DNA of 64,000 nt. It comes from Albibacillus kandeliae. GTDB lineage: Bacteria > Pseudomonadota > Alphaproteobacteria > Rhodobacterales > Rhodobacteraceae. The notes beneath the pieces are model-generated. The model did not search any database, was not told the DNA's origin, and saw only the letters and a list, made by a program, of their open reading frames with translations. This document shows positions 16,688 through 25,405 of the stretch, piece by piece (the first letter of the stretch is position 1; each line of letters opens with the position of its first letter). A program made the position numbers and the translations under genes. Where the stretch lies: assembly GCF_003116585.1 (NCBI RefSeq), contig NZ_QEHM01000001.1, positions 1-64,000 on the forward strand. The letters run 5' to 3'.

Positions 16688-19156
16688 ATGACGAAACCCA
16701 TTCCATCGCAGGCCAGTGCCGTGATCATCGGCGGCGGTATCGCCGGCTGCTCGGTCGCCTATCACCTGGCCAAGCTCGGCTGGACCGATGTTGTCCTGCT
16801 GGAGCGCAAGCAGCTGACCAGCGGCACCACCTGGCACGCCGCCGGGCTGATCGCGCAGCTGCGCGCGACCAAGAACATGACCCGGCTCAGCAAGTACTCG
16901 CAGGAACTCTATGGCGAGTTGGAGGCCGAGACGGGCGTTGCCACCGGGTTTCGCCGCAACGGGTCGATCACCATGGCGCTGACGGGGGAGCGGCGGGAGG
17001 AGATCCTGCGGCAGGCCTCGATGGCGCGTGCCTTTGGCGTCGAGGTGGAGGCGCTGGGCGAGAGCGACCTGAAGGGGCTTTACCCGCACCTGAACACCGA
17101 GGGGTTCGCGGGCGCGGTCTATCTGCCGAAGGACGGGCAGGGCGACCCGGCCAACATCGCGCTGGCGCTGGCCAAGGGCGCGCGGATGCGCGGCGCGACG
17201 GTGCAGGAGCATGTGAAGGTCACCGAGGTCCACGAGACCATGAAGGGCGGGCAGCGCGCGGTCTCGGGCGTCTCGTGGGTGGCGGAACAGACCGGCGAGA
17301 GCGGGTTCATCGCGACTGATTTCGTGGTGAACTGCGGCGGCATGTGGGCTGCGGAACTGGGTCGAAAGAACGGGGTGAACGTCCCGCTGCAGGCCTGCGA
17401 ACACTTCTACATCGTGACCGAGAACATCCCCGACCTGGCCCGCCTGCCGGTGCTGCGAGTGCCGGATGAATGCGCCTATTACAAGGAAGATGCGGGGAAA
17501 ATTCTGCTGGGCGCCTTTGAGCCCGTTTCGAAACCCTGGGCCAAGCACGGTATCCCCGAAGATTTCTGTTTCGACCAGCTGCCCGAGGATTTTGAGCATT
17601 TCGAGCCGATCCTCGAAAAGGCGATCAGCCGCGTGCCGCTGCTGGAGAGCGCGGGGATCCATACCTTCTTTAACGGTCCCGAGAGCTTTACCCCCGACGA
17701 CGCCTATCATCTAGGCGAGGTGCCTGAGGTGCGGGGCTACTACGTCGCCGCCGGGTTCAACTCGGTCGGCATCCAGTCCTCCGGCGGGGCTGGCATGGCG
17801 CTGGCGCACTGGATGGAGCATGGTTATCCGCCTTTCGACCTCTCGGACGTCGATATCCGCCGGATGCAGCCCTTCATGGGCAACCGCACCTTCCTTGTCG
17901 AACGGGCCAAGGAGACGCTGGGCCTGCTCTATGCCGACCACTACCCTTACCGGCAGAAGGCCACCGCGCGCGGCGTCCGCCGCTCGCCCCTGCACGAGGC
18001 GCTGCTGGCGCGCGGGGCGGTGATGGGCGAGACGGCGGGGTGGGAGCGGGCCAACTGGTTCGCCGCCGAGGGGCAAAAGGCGGAATACGCCTATTCCTGG
18101 AAACGGCAGAACTGGTTCGGGAACTCCGCCGCCGAGCATCGCGCGATCCGCGAGGGCGTGGGCCTCTACGACATGACCTCCTTTGGCAAGATCATCGTCG
18201 ACGGGCGCGATGCCGAGACCTTCCTGAACCACGTCTGCGGCGCGCAGATGGCAGTGCCGCCGGGGCGCATCGTCTATACCCAGTTCCTGAACGAGCGGGG
18301 CGGGATCGAGGCGGACGTGACCGTGACGCGGTTGAGCGAGACGCGGTATCTTGTCGTCACGCCTGCCGCGACGGTGATCCGCGAGATGAGCTGGCTGGAA
18401 CGTCACCGGGGCGACCACGCGGTCGCGCTGGTCGACGTGACGGCGGGCGAGGGCGTGATGGCGGTGATGGGGCCGAAGGCGCGCGAGGTCCTGAGCGCCG
18501 CCGCGCCCTGGCATGACTGGTCGAACGAGGCACATCCCTTCGGATCCGCGCAGTCCATCGACATCGGGCTGGGGCAGGCGCGGGCGCATCGCGTGTCCTA
18601 CGTTGGGGAACTGGGGTGGGAGATCTACGCTCCGACCGATCAGGCGGCGCATGTGTTCGAGACGCTGATGGCGGCAGGCGAGGGGCACGGGCTGACCCTC
18701 TGCGGGCTGCACGCGATGGATTCCTGCCGGATCGAGAAGGGATTCCGCCACTTCGGCCATGACATCACCGAGGAGGATCACGTGCTGGAGGCGGGGCTCG
18801 GCTTTGCGGTGAAGACCGAGAAGCCGGCGTTCATCGGGCGTGATGCGGTGCTGCGCCGGCGCGAGGAGGGGCTGACTCACCGGATGGTGCAGTTCCGCCT
18901 GACCGATCCCGAGCCGCTGCTCTACCATGCCGAGCCGATCCTGCGGGACGGGCAGATCGTTGGCTATCTCTCGTCGGGCAACTACGGGCATACGCTCGGC
19001 GCGGCGGTCGGGCTGGGGTACGTCCCTTGCAAGGGCGAGGATGCCGCCGCGCTGCTGGCCTCCGGCTACGAGATCGAAATCGCGGGCGTTCGGGTGGCGG
19101 CCGAGGCGTCGCTGCGCCCGATGTATGACCCTTCGGGGGCGAGAATGCGCGGCTGA
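16688..19156 (+). CDS. Dimethylglycine/sarcosine dehydrogenase-like FAD protein with GcvT domain
   Basis: 822-residue two-part enzyme. An FAD-binding DAO domain starts at once (AVIIGGGIAGCSVAYHLAKL) and includes SGTTWHAAGL, whose histidine carries the covalent flavin in dimethylglycine dehydrogenase. From about residue 430 come the FAD-central and folate-binding GcvT/aminomethyltransferase domains. Such enzymes oxidatively demethylate N-methylated glycines and pass the one-carbon unit to tetrahydrofolate in the cytoplasm. GGAAGGAGA lies just before the ATG. Its place behind the ABC importer suggests that the imported compound, or its hydrolysis product, is the substrate. Several substrate specificities exist in the family, so the exact one is open. 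Confidence 0.85.
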   Translation: MTKPIPSQASAVIIGGGIAGCSVAYHLAKLGWTDVVLLERKQLTSGTTWHAAGLIAQLRATKNMTRLSKYSQELYGELEAETGVATGFRRNGSITMALTGERREEILRQASMARAFGVEVEALGESDLKGLYPHLNTEGFAGAVYLPKDGQGDPANIALALAKGARMRGATVQEHVKVTEVHETMKGGQRAVSGVSWVAEQTGESGFIATDFVVNCGGMWAAELGRKNGVNVPLQACEHFYIVTENIPDLARLPVLRVPDECAYYKEDAGKILLGAFEPVSKPWAKHGIPEDFCFDQLPEDFEHFEPILEKAISRVPLLESAGIHTFFNGPESFTPDDAYHLGEVPEVRGYYVAAGFNSVGIQSSGGAGMALAHWMEHGYPPFDLSDVDIRRMQPFMGNRTFLVERAKETLGLLYADHYPYRQKATARGVRRSPLHEALLARGAVMGETAGWERANWFAAEGQKAEYAYSWKRQNWFGNSAAEHRAIREGVGLYDMTSFGKIIVDGRDAETFLNHVCGAQMAVPPGRIVYTQFLNERGGIEADVTVTRLSETRYLVVTPAATVIREMSWLERHRGDHAVALVDVTAGEGVMAVMGPKAREVLSAAAPWHDWSNEAHPFGSAQSIDIGLGQARAHRVSYVGELGWEIYAPTDQAAHVFETLMAAGEGHGLTLCGLHAMDSCRIEKGFRHFGHDITEEDHVLEAGLGFAVKTEKPAFIGRDAVLRRREEGLTHRMVQFRLTDPEPLLYHAEPILRDGQIVGYLSSGNYGHTLGAAVGLGYVPCKGEDAAALLASGYEIEIAGVRVAAEASLRPMYDPSGARMRG

Positions 19157-19179
19157 GGCATGGCCCCGAGCCGGGCAGA

Positions 19180-19207
19180 TTGACTATTCGGAGCCCTTAT
19201 CTATAAG
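19180..19207 (+). promoter_or_regulatory. Sigma-70-type promoter before the AraC/TonB receptor pair
   Basis: TTGACT (19180-19185), 16 bp, then TATAAG (19202-19207), reading toward the AraC gene at 19255. The -10 and spacer lie inside the palindrome 19190-19213, so a protein bound there would block RNA polymerase. Confidence 0.6.
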
Positions 19208-19213
19208 GGCTCC
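19190..19213. promoter_or_regulatory. 24-bp palindrome containing a BioR-type box (TTATCTATAA)
   Basis: GGAGCCCTTAT, CT, then ATAAGGGCTCC: an 11-bp perfect inverted repeat around a 2-bp centre. Its middle, 19197-19206, reads TTATCTATAA, an exact match to the BioR (GntR-family biotin regulator) consensus TTATMKATAA known from alphaproteobacteria. The 2-bp centre and lack of a T-tract argue against a terminator for the preceding gene. Overlap with the -10 element suggests repression. An alternative is a site for the AraC protein encoded next to it. Confidence 0.6.
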
Positions 19214-19254
19214 AGCAAGAGAGTGTCCTCAGCCAGCCAACAACGGGGACGCCC

Positions 19255-20142
19255 TTGTCTTTTCATCCCAGAATGTACGCCGATATCAAGGGGTACGATG
19301 TGCTCGGCCAGCCGAGGCATCTTGCGCTGAGCGAGATGATGATCGACGTCTGGACGGTGCAGGGCGCGGCGCGGACCAGCGGGCGCTATGTCTCGATGCA
19401 TCCCCGCTTTGTCACCATCCTCGATGGCGCGCGGCTGGTGCTCTCCTGTGACAAGGTCGGGCCGGGGCGGCCCTGTGGCGCCTGTTTCGTTCCCGCCGGG
19501 GTCGAGCTCTGGGGGCAGTCGGAACGGCCCGGTGCGCTGCGCCACGTGGACATTCACCTGCCGCTGCGCCGCCTGCGCGGGATCGTGGCACCGGGCACCC
19601 CGCTGGACCGGCCCGTGTTCCTTGAAGATGCCCAGCCGCTGCGTGCGGTGGCGGCGCGGCTGGCCGAAGCCTGTGCGCCGGGGCCGGGCAGTGCCGAGGC
19701 GGAGGCGCTGGCCGCGGAACTGATCCGGCAGCTGTTTCACGAGCAATACGATACGGCGCGCGTTCCGGGGATCACGGCGGCGACGCTGGACCGGCTGCGG
19801 ACCCACGTGCAGGGCAACCTGAACCGGGGCGTCTCGGCCGAGGCGCTGGCCGATGTGGCCGAGCTGTCGCGGACCCATTTCAACCGCCTGTTCCGCCGTG
19901 CGACGGGGCAGTCGCCCTACCAGTGGGTGATGGCGCTGCGCATCGACGCGGCCAAGGACCGGCTGGCGCAGGGCATGCCGCTGGCCGAGATCGCCGGGCT
20001 GACGGGCTTTTCCGACCAGGCCCATTTCACCCGCGTCTTCAAGTCGGCGACAGGAGTCACGCCGGGGCGGTGGGGCGGAAGCGGCGCCCTGCTGCCGGGA
20101 GCGGGCCGGGATGGGCGGAATCTTCAAGACAATCCTACCTGA
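19255..20142 (+). CDS. AraC-family regulator upstream of the second TonB receptor
   Basis: 295 residues. The start is taken as TTG at 19255 because CGGGGA lies just upstream; the in-frame ATG at 19273 has no ribosome site but cannot be excluded. The C-terminal AraC double helix-turn-helix covers about residues 190-285 (VSAEALADVAELSRTHFNRL, then AEIAGLTGFSDQAHFTRVF). The next gene is a TonB-dependent receptor 71 bp downstream in the same direction, so this is probably its activator. The operon promoter carries a BioR-like palindrome. Confidence 0.82.
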   Translation: MSFHPRMYADIKGYDVLGQPRHLALSEMMIDVWTVQGAARTSGRYVSMHPRFVTILDGARLVLSCDKVGPGRPCGACFVPAGVELWGQSERPGALRHVDIHLPLRRLRGIVAPGTPLDRPVFLEDAQPLRAVAARLAEACAPGPGSAEAEALAAELIRQLFHEQYDTARVPGITAATLDRLRTHVQGNLNRGVSAEALADVAELSRTHFNRLFRRATGQSPYQWVMALRIDAAKDRLAQGMPLAEIAGLTGFSDQAHFTRVFKSATGVTPGRWGGSGALLPGAGRDGRNLQDNPT

Positions 20143-20213
20143 CTGTTTTTATCAACTACCCTGATCTGCGGCCCGCCAAGGGGGGTGTGGCTGCCGTATA
20201 CAAGGATAAGAAC

Positions 20214-22352
20214 ATGATTGGAGACATTCGCAGCCGCCGCCTCGCGCTGCGCCTGCCGCTGCACGCCATCCTTCTGCTCAGCGCATCCGGCGCGGCGATG
20301 GCGCAGACGTCCGACGACGTGGTCGAGCTCGAACCCATCCAGATCCGGGTGCAGGAAGATGCCACCGGGCCGGTGGGGACCGACCCGAACCCGCCGACCG
20401 TCACCGGCTCGAAGGTGCCGCTGCGGGTCAGCGAGATCCCGCAGTCGGTCTCGGTTCTGGGGCGCGACGATATCGAGGTGTTCGACGCCAAGCGGGCGAG
20501 CGAGGCGCTGAGGTACACGGCCGGCGTGACGACGGATGTCTTTGGCGACGACGAGGATTACGACTGGCTGCGGGTGCGCGGTTTCCAGGCTGACCAGACC
20601 GGGGTCTACCTCGACAACGCCCAGAACCTCGCCTTTGCCTTCGGCTCGTTCTTCATCGACCCCTATACGATCGAGCGGATCGAAGTGCTGCGCGGGCCGT
20701 CCTCGGCGCTCTACGGCGGGTCGAACCCGGGCGGGATTATCAACTATGTCTCCAAGCGGCCGGGCGGGCACGTCGGCGAAGTCACCCTCGGGGCCAACGA
20801 CGCGGGTTCGGGCTGGGTCGAGTTCGACATGGGCGAAGACCTTGCCAACGGCAACGCCTATCGATTCACCGGCCGGGTCGAGGGCGGTGACAAGTACGAC
20901 GACCTGAACACCGGGTTCCGGGGCACGCTGGCGCCGTCCTACAAGTTCACGACGCAGAATGGCACCGAGGTCACCCTGCTGGCGAACGTGCACATCGCGG
21001 ACGAAAAGCACAACGGCAGCACCTTCCTGCCGTACTATGGCACGGTCGTTCCGACCGAAGAGTTCGGGTACATCGACCCCGACGCCAACTTCTCGGACCC
21101 CGACTGGGACAGCTACAGCCGCAGGCAGGCGACGCTCTCGGCCGTGGTCGAGCACGAGTTCGACAACGGGTTCACGTTCACCGGGGTGGGGCGCGTCGGC
21201 GTCGCGAGCATCGAGGAAAGCTATTACTATCCATACGGTTACGCGGGCTATGCGCTGGAGCCCTCCGACAGCGACGGCACGCTGAGCCTTGTCGCCTTCG
21301 AGCATGACACGCTGGTCCGCACGGCTCAGACCGACCTGCGTTACTACGGCACCGTCCATACCGGGGCGCTGGCGCACAACCTGCTGTTCGGCCTCGATGC
21401 GCGGACCTACAAGATCGACGAGACGCAGGCTTCGGGTGGCGGGACCAACACTGTCGTCGGCACCACCGCGCCGGGCGATCCGGGGACGCTGTTCACCTAC
21501 AAGGACGCGATCACGCGGCAGCAGCAGACCGGCCTCTACGTGCAGGACCAGATCCGCTGGGGCGACGGCTGGATCGCGACCGGCAACCTGCGTCACGACT
21601 GGGTGCATACCGAGCAGGAAGGCACGACGAGCTTTGACCGCGACGACAGCGAGACCTCGTGGCGGCTGGCGCTGGCGAAGGAGCTGGGGAACGGGGTCAC
21701 GCCCTACCTGACCTATTCGAGCTTCTTCAATCCGCTGATCGTCTCGCCCTCGGACGGGGTGACCGAGCCGGAGTTCGGCAAGCAGTTGGAACTGGGTTTC
21801 AAGTGGGCGCCCGAGGCGGGCAACTTTGCCCTGTCCGGCGCGCTGTTCCGGATCGACCAGAACAACGTGGTTGCGGGGACCTTCGGGGCCTACAACCAGC
21901 TGGGCGAGGTGCGCATGCGCGGCTTTGAACTGGAGGGGCGCTATGACTTCGGCAATGGGTTCAAGCTTGCCGGTGCGCTGACCTTGCTGGACCCGGAGAT
22001 CACCGCCGACAGCGATGTGACACTGCGGGGCAAGTCGCCGACGCTGGTGCCGGATGTCGAGGTCGCCGTGCGGGGCAGCTATGACTTTACCGGCGCGCTG
22101 GACGGGCTGCAGGTTGCGCTGGGCATCCGTCATCGCGGCGAGAGCTTTGCCGATGCTGCCAACACGCTCTCGGTGCCGAGTTCGACGGTCTACGACGTGT
22201 CCGCGCGCTACGATTTCCGCAATGGGCTGAGCGGGCAACTGGCGGTGACCAACCTCGCCGACGAGCAGTATGTCACCGGGTGCCAGACCGCCTATGTCTG
22301 TTCCTACGGCTCGGGCCGCGAGGTCAGCCTGTCGGTGACCAAGACGTTCTGA
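20214..22352 (+). CDS. TonB-dependent receptor (siderophore-type by sequence)
   Basis: 712 residues from the ATG at 20214 with AAGGA 7 bp upstream. A signal peptide ends at AMAQ (about residue 31). Plug domain motifs (VSEIPQSVSVLGRDDIEVF, then IERIEVLRGPSSALYGGSNP) and a barrel ending in aromatic phenylalanine (SVTKTF) are clear. A late cysteine pair (CQTAYVC) near the C-terminus is typical of FhuA/FpvA-type receptors. The plug resembles siderophore receptors, but the BioR-like box upstream of the preceding AraC gene leaves open a vitamin or other ligand. Confidence 0.88.
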   Translation: MIGDIRSRRLALRLPLHAILLLSASGAAMAQTSDDVVELEPIQIRVQEDATGPVGTDPNPPTVTGSKVPLRVSEIPQSVSVLGRDDIEVFDAKRASEALRYTAGVTTDVFGDDEDYDWLRVRGFQADQTGVYLDNAQNLAFAFGSFFIDPYTIERIEVLRGPSSALYGGSNPGGIINYVSKRPGGHVGEVTLGANDAGSGWVEFDMGEDLANGNAYRFTGRVEGGDKYDDLNTGFRGTLAPSYKFTTQNGTEVTLLANVHIADEKHNGSTFLPYYGTVVPTEEFGYIDPDANFSDPDWDSYSRRQATLSAVVEHEFDNGFTFTGVGRVGVASIEESYYYPYGYAGYALEPSDSDGTLSLVAFEHDTLVRTAQTDLRYYGTVHTGALAHNLLFGLDARTYKIDETQASGGGTNTVVGTTAPGDPGTLFTYKDAITRQQQTGLYVQDQIRWGDGWIATGNLRHDWVHTEQEGTTSFDRDDSETSWRLALAKELGNGVTPYLTYSSFFNPLIVSPSDGVTEPEFGKQLELGFKWAPEAGNFALSGALFRIDQNNVVAGTFGAYNQLGEVRMRGFELEGRYDFGNGFKLAGALTLLDPEITADSDVTLRGKSPTLVPDVEVAVRGSYDFTGALDGLQVALGIRHRGESFADAANTLSVPSSTVYDVSARYDFRNGLSGQLAVTNLADEQYVTGCQTAYVCSYGSGREVSLSVTKTF

Positions 22353-22385
22353 AGCCTGCCGGTCTGAGCGGGCCGGGGCAGAGAG

Positions 22386-22416
22386 AGGGGCGCAGCCAGC
22401 GGGTTGCGCCCCTTTT
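22386..22416 (+). terminator. Rho-independent terminator after the second TonB receptor
   Basis: AGGGGCGCA (22386-22394) pairs with TGCGCCCCT (22405-22413) and is followed by TTTTCGTT. It ends the AraC/TonB receptor transcript and lies just before the convergent DUF1203 gene. Confidence 0.8.
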
Positions 22417-22424
22417 CGTTGCGC

Positions 22425-22880
22425 TCAGGTCCGGGTGATGCGGATCTGCCAGCAGTTGTTCCGCGCCGAGCGCAGGTCGACGAAAGCGACATCCTCGCGG
22501 TCGAGGAGGGAGCCGGCGTAGGCGTCGATCTCGTCTCGCGGGGTGATGCGGCCGGTGCCGTAGATGATGCGCTGGTCGGCCGAGTAGGCCTTGAGCAGGT
22601 AGTCCGGCGAGACCACGACATCGGGCAGGCCGGTGCCCTTGGGCGCGCAGCTCTCGGCGCAGAGAAAGATCGGCCCGGTTTCCGCGTAGGGCTGGAGTCC
22701 GTCGAAGGGCCGGTAGGCCAGCACCAGCATCTCCTCTCCCTCGGGAATCATCTCGAGGCAGCAGCGGCAGGGCGCGCCGCCTTCGCTGAGTTTGCGCTCG
22801 GGCGGGTTGCCGTAGGCATCTGCGGCCCCGGCGCGATAGGCTTCGGCCTGGGCGACTGGCATTCCTCGGTAAGTGGGCAT
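22425..22880 (-). CDS. DUF1203 domain protein
   Basis: 151 residues from the ATG at 22880, chosen because GAAGGAG lies about 8 bp upstream; an upstream GTG at 22889 overlaps that site. The core pattern CRCCLEMIPEGEEMLVLAYRPF, with several cysteines (CRCC, later CAESC), fits DUF1203. The function is unknown. No signal peptide, so it is probably cytoplasmic. It stands alone on the minus strand, divergent from the opine-type dehydrogenase operon. Confidence 0.75.
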   Translation of the reverse strand: MPTYRGMPVAQAEAYRAGAADAYGNPPERKLSEGGAPCRCCLEMIPEGEEMLVLAYRPFDGLQPYAETGPIFLCAESCAPKGTGLPDVVVSPDYLLKAYSADQRIIYGTGRITPRDEIDAYAGSLLDREDVAFVDLRSARNNCWQIRITRT

Positions 22881-23163
22881 TTTTCGCACTCCTTCAGTGA
22901 TCTGCGCCTTGGTCGCATGGACGGATGTGGTCGGGCGACCCGAATGCTGATCAATGCGCAGGGAGAGGTGGGGAGATGGGTAAATATATGAATTAACTTA
23001 TTAAATCATGTTGTTGCCCAGCATTGGAGCGGTTTCATTCAAAAATTACGAAATTTCAGATTGTTTTATAAAATGTGTTGACGCAGCGTTTCGGGCTCTT
23101 CTAGGCTCGCCTCAGGTTGCCCGCCGGACGGGCTGGACACGAATTCTACAGGAGAGGTTCATC
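22881..23163. promoter_or_regulatory. AT-rich divergent promoter region, DUF1203 / opine dehydrogenase
   Basis: 283 bp without a gene, strongly AT-rich between about 22980 and 23080. It contains a candidate GntR palindrome (23044-23055), the palindrome TTTTATAAAA (23064-23073) and a TTGACG -35 element (23078-23083) reading toward the dehydrogenase. The -10 is weak (near TCTAGG at 23100). Confidence 0.5.
23044..23055. promoter_or_regulatory. Candidate GntR operator, copy 1
   Basis: AATTACGAAATT differs by one base from the perfect palindrome at 25259-25270. It lies about 28 bp upstream of a TTGACG -35 element, the same arrangement as at the TRAP promoter. Confidence 0.5.
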
Positions 23164-24255
23164 ATGAAGATTGCGGTACTCGGCGGCGGAAACGGCTCGC
23201 TGGCAGCGGCCGGTGATTTTGCGCTGGCGGGGCATGACGTCCGCCTGTGGCGCCGGAGCGAGGGCGACGTGGCTGAACATGCCAAGACCGGCAACACCAT
23301 CACGGTGCGCGATGCCGAAGGCACCCGCACGGGCGAGATGGCCCTGGTGACCTCCGACCTCGCCGAGGCGATGAAGGGGGCGGAGCTGATCCTCTGCCCG
23401 ATCCCGGCCCATGCGCATGAAGACCTCGCGCCCAAGATCGCGCCCTTCTTCGAGCCGGGGCAGGTGATCTACCTGCCGCCCGGCACGCTCGGCAGCCTGA
23501 TCTTCGCCTTTGCTGCCGAGAAGGCGGGCACCGCCGAGGGCGTGGCCTTTGCCGAGACCGGCACGCTGCCGTGGCTGGTGCGCAAGCACGGCTTCTCGGA
23601 GGTGGTGGTTTCGACCCGCGCCGTGCGCCTGCCGACCGGCGTCTACCCGCTGTCGCTGAAGGATACGGCGCTCAAGACCATCGACGCGGCCTTCCCGGGC
23701 GTGATCGAGGATTGCGGCGACGTGCTGTCGGCTGCGCTGATGAACGCCGGGCCGATCATCCACCCGCCGCTGATCATTATGAACGCGGGCCCGCTGGAGC
23801 ATTTCGAAGCCTGGGACATCCACAACGAGGGCACGCAGGCCTCGGTCCGCCGCACCACCGACCAGCTGGACGCCGAGCGGGTTGCCGTGCGCGAGGCCTT
23901 TGGCTATGGCGCGCCGCACTTCCCGCTGGCGGACCACTACCGCGACGGCGAGATGTGGATGTATGACCGCAAGAGCCGGGCGAACCTGAAGGACTCCGGC
24001 GACTGGCGCGAGAAGATCGACCTGACCGCCCACCGCTACATGATGGAAGACACCAAGCTGGGCCTGTCGCTGCTGGTCTCGATGGCCGATGCGGCGGGGA
24101 TCGACGTGCCTGTGGCGCGGTCGCTGATGACGCTCGGCGGCGCGATCAATGGCGAGGACTTCCTCGAGACCGGGCGCCCGCTGGCCAAGCTGGGCCTTGG
24201 CGGCAAGACCGCCGAAGAGCTGAAGTCGATCGCCGCCGGAAAGGTCATGGCATGA
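23164..24255 (+). CDS. NAD/NADP octopine/nopaline dehydrogenase family protein
   Basis: 363 residues from the ATG at 23164 after AGGAGAGG. The Rossmann motif VLGGGNGSLAAAGDFALAGHD is at the N-terminus, and a C-terminal opine-dehydrogenase domain follows with the catalytic histidine region (AGPLEHFEAWDIHNEG). Such enzymes reversibly join or split a keto acid and an amino acid to make opines. Its stop overlaps the start of a 3-hydroxyacyl-CoA dehydrogenase-type gene, and a TRAP importer follows, so a catabolic role on an imported opine-like compound is likely but unproven. Confidence 0.82.
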   Translation: MKIAVLGGGNGSLAAAGDFALAGHDVRLWRRSEGDVAEHAKTGNTITVRDAEGTRTGEMALVTSDLAEAMKGAELILCPIPAHAHEDLAPKIAPFFEPGQVIYLPPGTLGSLIFAFAAEKAGTAEGVAFAETGTLPWLVRKHGFSEVVVSTRAVRLPTGVYPLSLKDTALKTIDAAFPGVIEDCGDVLSAALMNAGPIIHPPLIIMNAGPLEHFEAWDIHNEGTQASVRRTTDQLDAERVAVREAFGYGAPHFPLADHYRDGEMWMYDRKSRANLKDSGDWREKIDLTAHRYMMEDTKLGLSLLVSMADAAGIDVPVARSLMTLGGAINGEDFLETGRPLAKLGLGGKTAEELKSIAAGKVMA

Positions 24256-25259
24256 CGACGCCCGTCGCCTGCCTTGGCGCGGGGCGGATGGGGCGGGGCA
24301 TCGCCATCGTCTTTGCCTACGCCGGACATCCGGTCGACCTGATCGACTTCAAGGCGCGTTCGGCCGAGGACTTCGACCGGCTGGCCGCCGAGTCGATGGA
24401 GGAGATCCGCGAGACGCTGGGCATGATCGCGCGGTTCGGTCTGTTCGATGGCTCCGCCGTCGACCAGATCGCCGCCCGTGTCCGGGTGGTGCCGCAGGCC
24501 GATGCGCCCGCGGCACTGGGCCGGGCAGGGGTGGTGTTCGAGGCGGTGCCCGAGGTTCTTGGCCTCAAGCAGAAGGCGCTGGCCGATGCGCAGTCGCACA
24601 TGGCGGCGGACGCGATCCTGGCCTCGACCACCTCGACCATCCTGGTGGACGATCTGGCACCAGCCCTGCCGCGCCCGGCGCAGTTCCTGAACTCGCACTG
24701 GCTGAACCCGGCCTTCATCGTGCCGCTGGTCGAGATCTCGGCCGGCCAGCAGACCGATCCCGAGGTCACCGCGCGCCTCTCTGCCCTGCTGGAGAGCGTG
24801 GGAAAGGTGCCGGTGCCCTGCGCCGCCAGCCCCGGTTTCATGATCCCGCGCATCCAGCAGGTGGCCATGAACGAGGCCGCCCGCATGGTGGAAGAGGGCG
24901 TGGCCACGGCCGAGGACCTTGAAAAGGCGATCCGCTATGGTTTCAGCTTCCGTTTCTCGGTGCTGGGCCTGCTGGAGTTCATCGACTGGGGCGGGGGAGA
25001 CATCCTCTACCACGCCAGCCAGTACCTCTCGAAGGCGCTCGACAACGACCGCTATGCCGCGCCCGAGGTGATCGACACCAACATGCGCGAGGGACGGATC
25101 GGCCTGAAGACCCGGCAGGGGTTCCTGAACTACGAGGGCATGGACATCGCCGCCTATCGCGAGGCTCGCCTCTCGGCGCTGATGGACCGTCTCAAGGCCG
25201 AGCAACTGGCCCGACCGCCGGTGCTCGATACGTCCACGAGCGGGGCAGCCTCGGCGTGA
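24252..25259 (+). CDS. 3-hydroxyacyl-CoA dehydrogenase family protein
   Basis: 335 residues, coupled to the dehydrogenase before it by ATGA overlap. An N-terminal Rossmann fold (CLGAGRMGRGIAIVFAYAGH) and the 3-hydroxyacyl-CoA dehydrogenase C-terminal domain are seen; the catalytic His-Glu pair falls in NSHWLNP and the later EISAG/glutamate region, and GFMIPRIQQVAMNEAARMVEEG is the dimerisation helix signature. L-carnitine dehydrogenase and 3-hydroxybutyryl-CoA dehydrogenase share this fold, so the substrate could be a hydroxy acid without CoA. Confidence 0.82.
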   Translation: MTTPVACLGAGRMGRGIAIVFAYAGHPVDLIDFKARSAEDFDRLAAESMEEIRETLGMIARFGLFDGSAVDQIAARVRVVPQADAPAALGRAGVVFEAVPEVLGLKQKALADAQSHMAADAILASTTSTILVDDLAPALPRPAQFLNSHWLNPAFIVPLVEISAGQQTDPEVTARLSALLESVGKVPVPCAASPGFMIPRIQQVAMNEAARMVEEGVATAEDLEKAIRYGFSFRFSVLGLLEFIDWGGGDILYHASQYLSKALDNDRYAAPEVIDTNMREGRIGLKTRQGFLNYEGMDIAAYREARLSALMDRLKAEQLARPPVLDTSTSGAASA

Positions 25260-25270
25260 ATTTCGAAATT
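25259..25270. promoter_or_regulatory. Candidate GntR operator, copy 2 (perfect palindrome)
   Basis: AATTTCGAAATT, a perfect 12-bp palindrome overlapping the stop of the upstream gene, about 30 bp before a TTGACA -35 element (25295-25300). The further palindrome TTTTGCAAAA at 25279-25288 sits between them, mirroring TTTTATAAAA in the same place at the dehydrogenase promoter. Confidence 0.6.
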
Positions 25271-25405
25271 TCTCCGGGTTTTGCAAAATACTGTTTGACA
25301 GTTCGCGGGCCCGGCGAAAACAATCGGGACGTCAAGACCATCTCCGCGCCGACGGCGCGGTCATAAGCCGGCAAACGGCACCTTTCTCCAACAGGGAGTG
25401 AACGC

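Noticed and set aside
19157-19254. Terminator reading of the palindrome after the dimethylglycine dehydrogenase gene
   Set aside because: The 2-bp centre leaves almost no loop, no T-tract follows, and a good promoter overlaps it; an operator is the better reading.
20124-22238. Long open frame antisense to the second TonB receptor
   Set aside because: Same reasons: low-complexity product, opposite a clear receptor gene.
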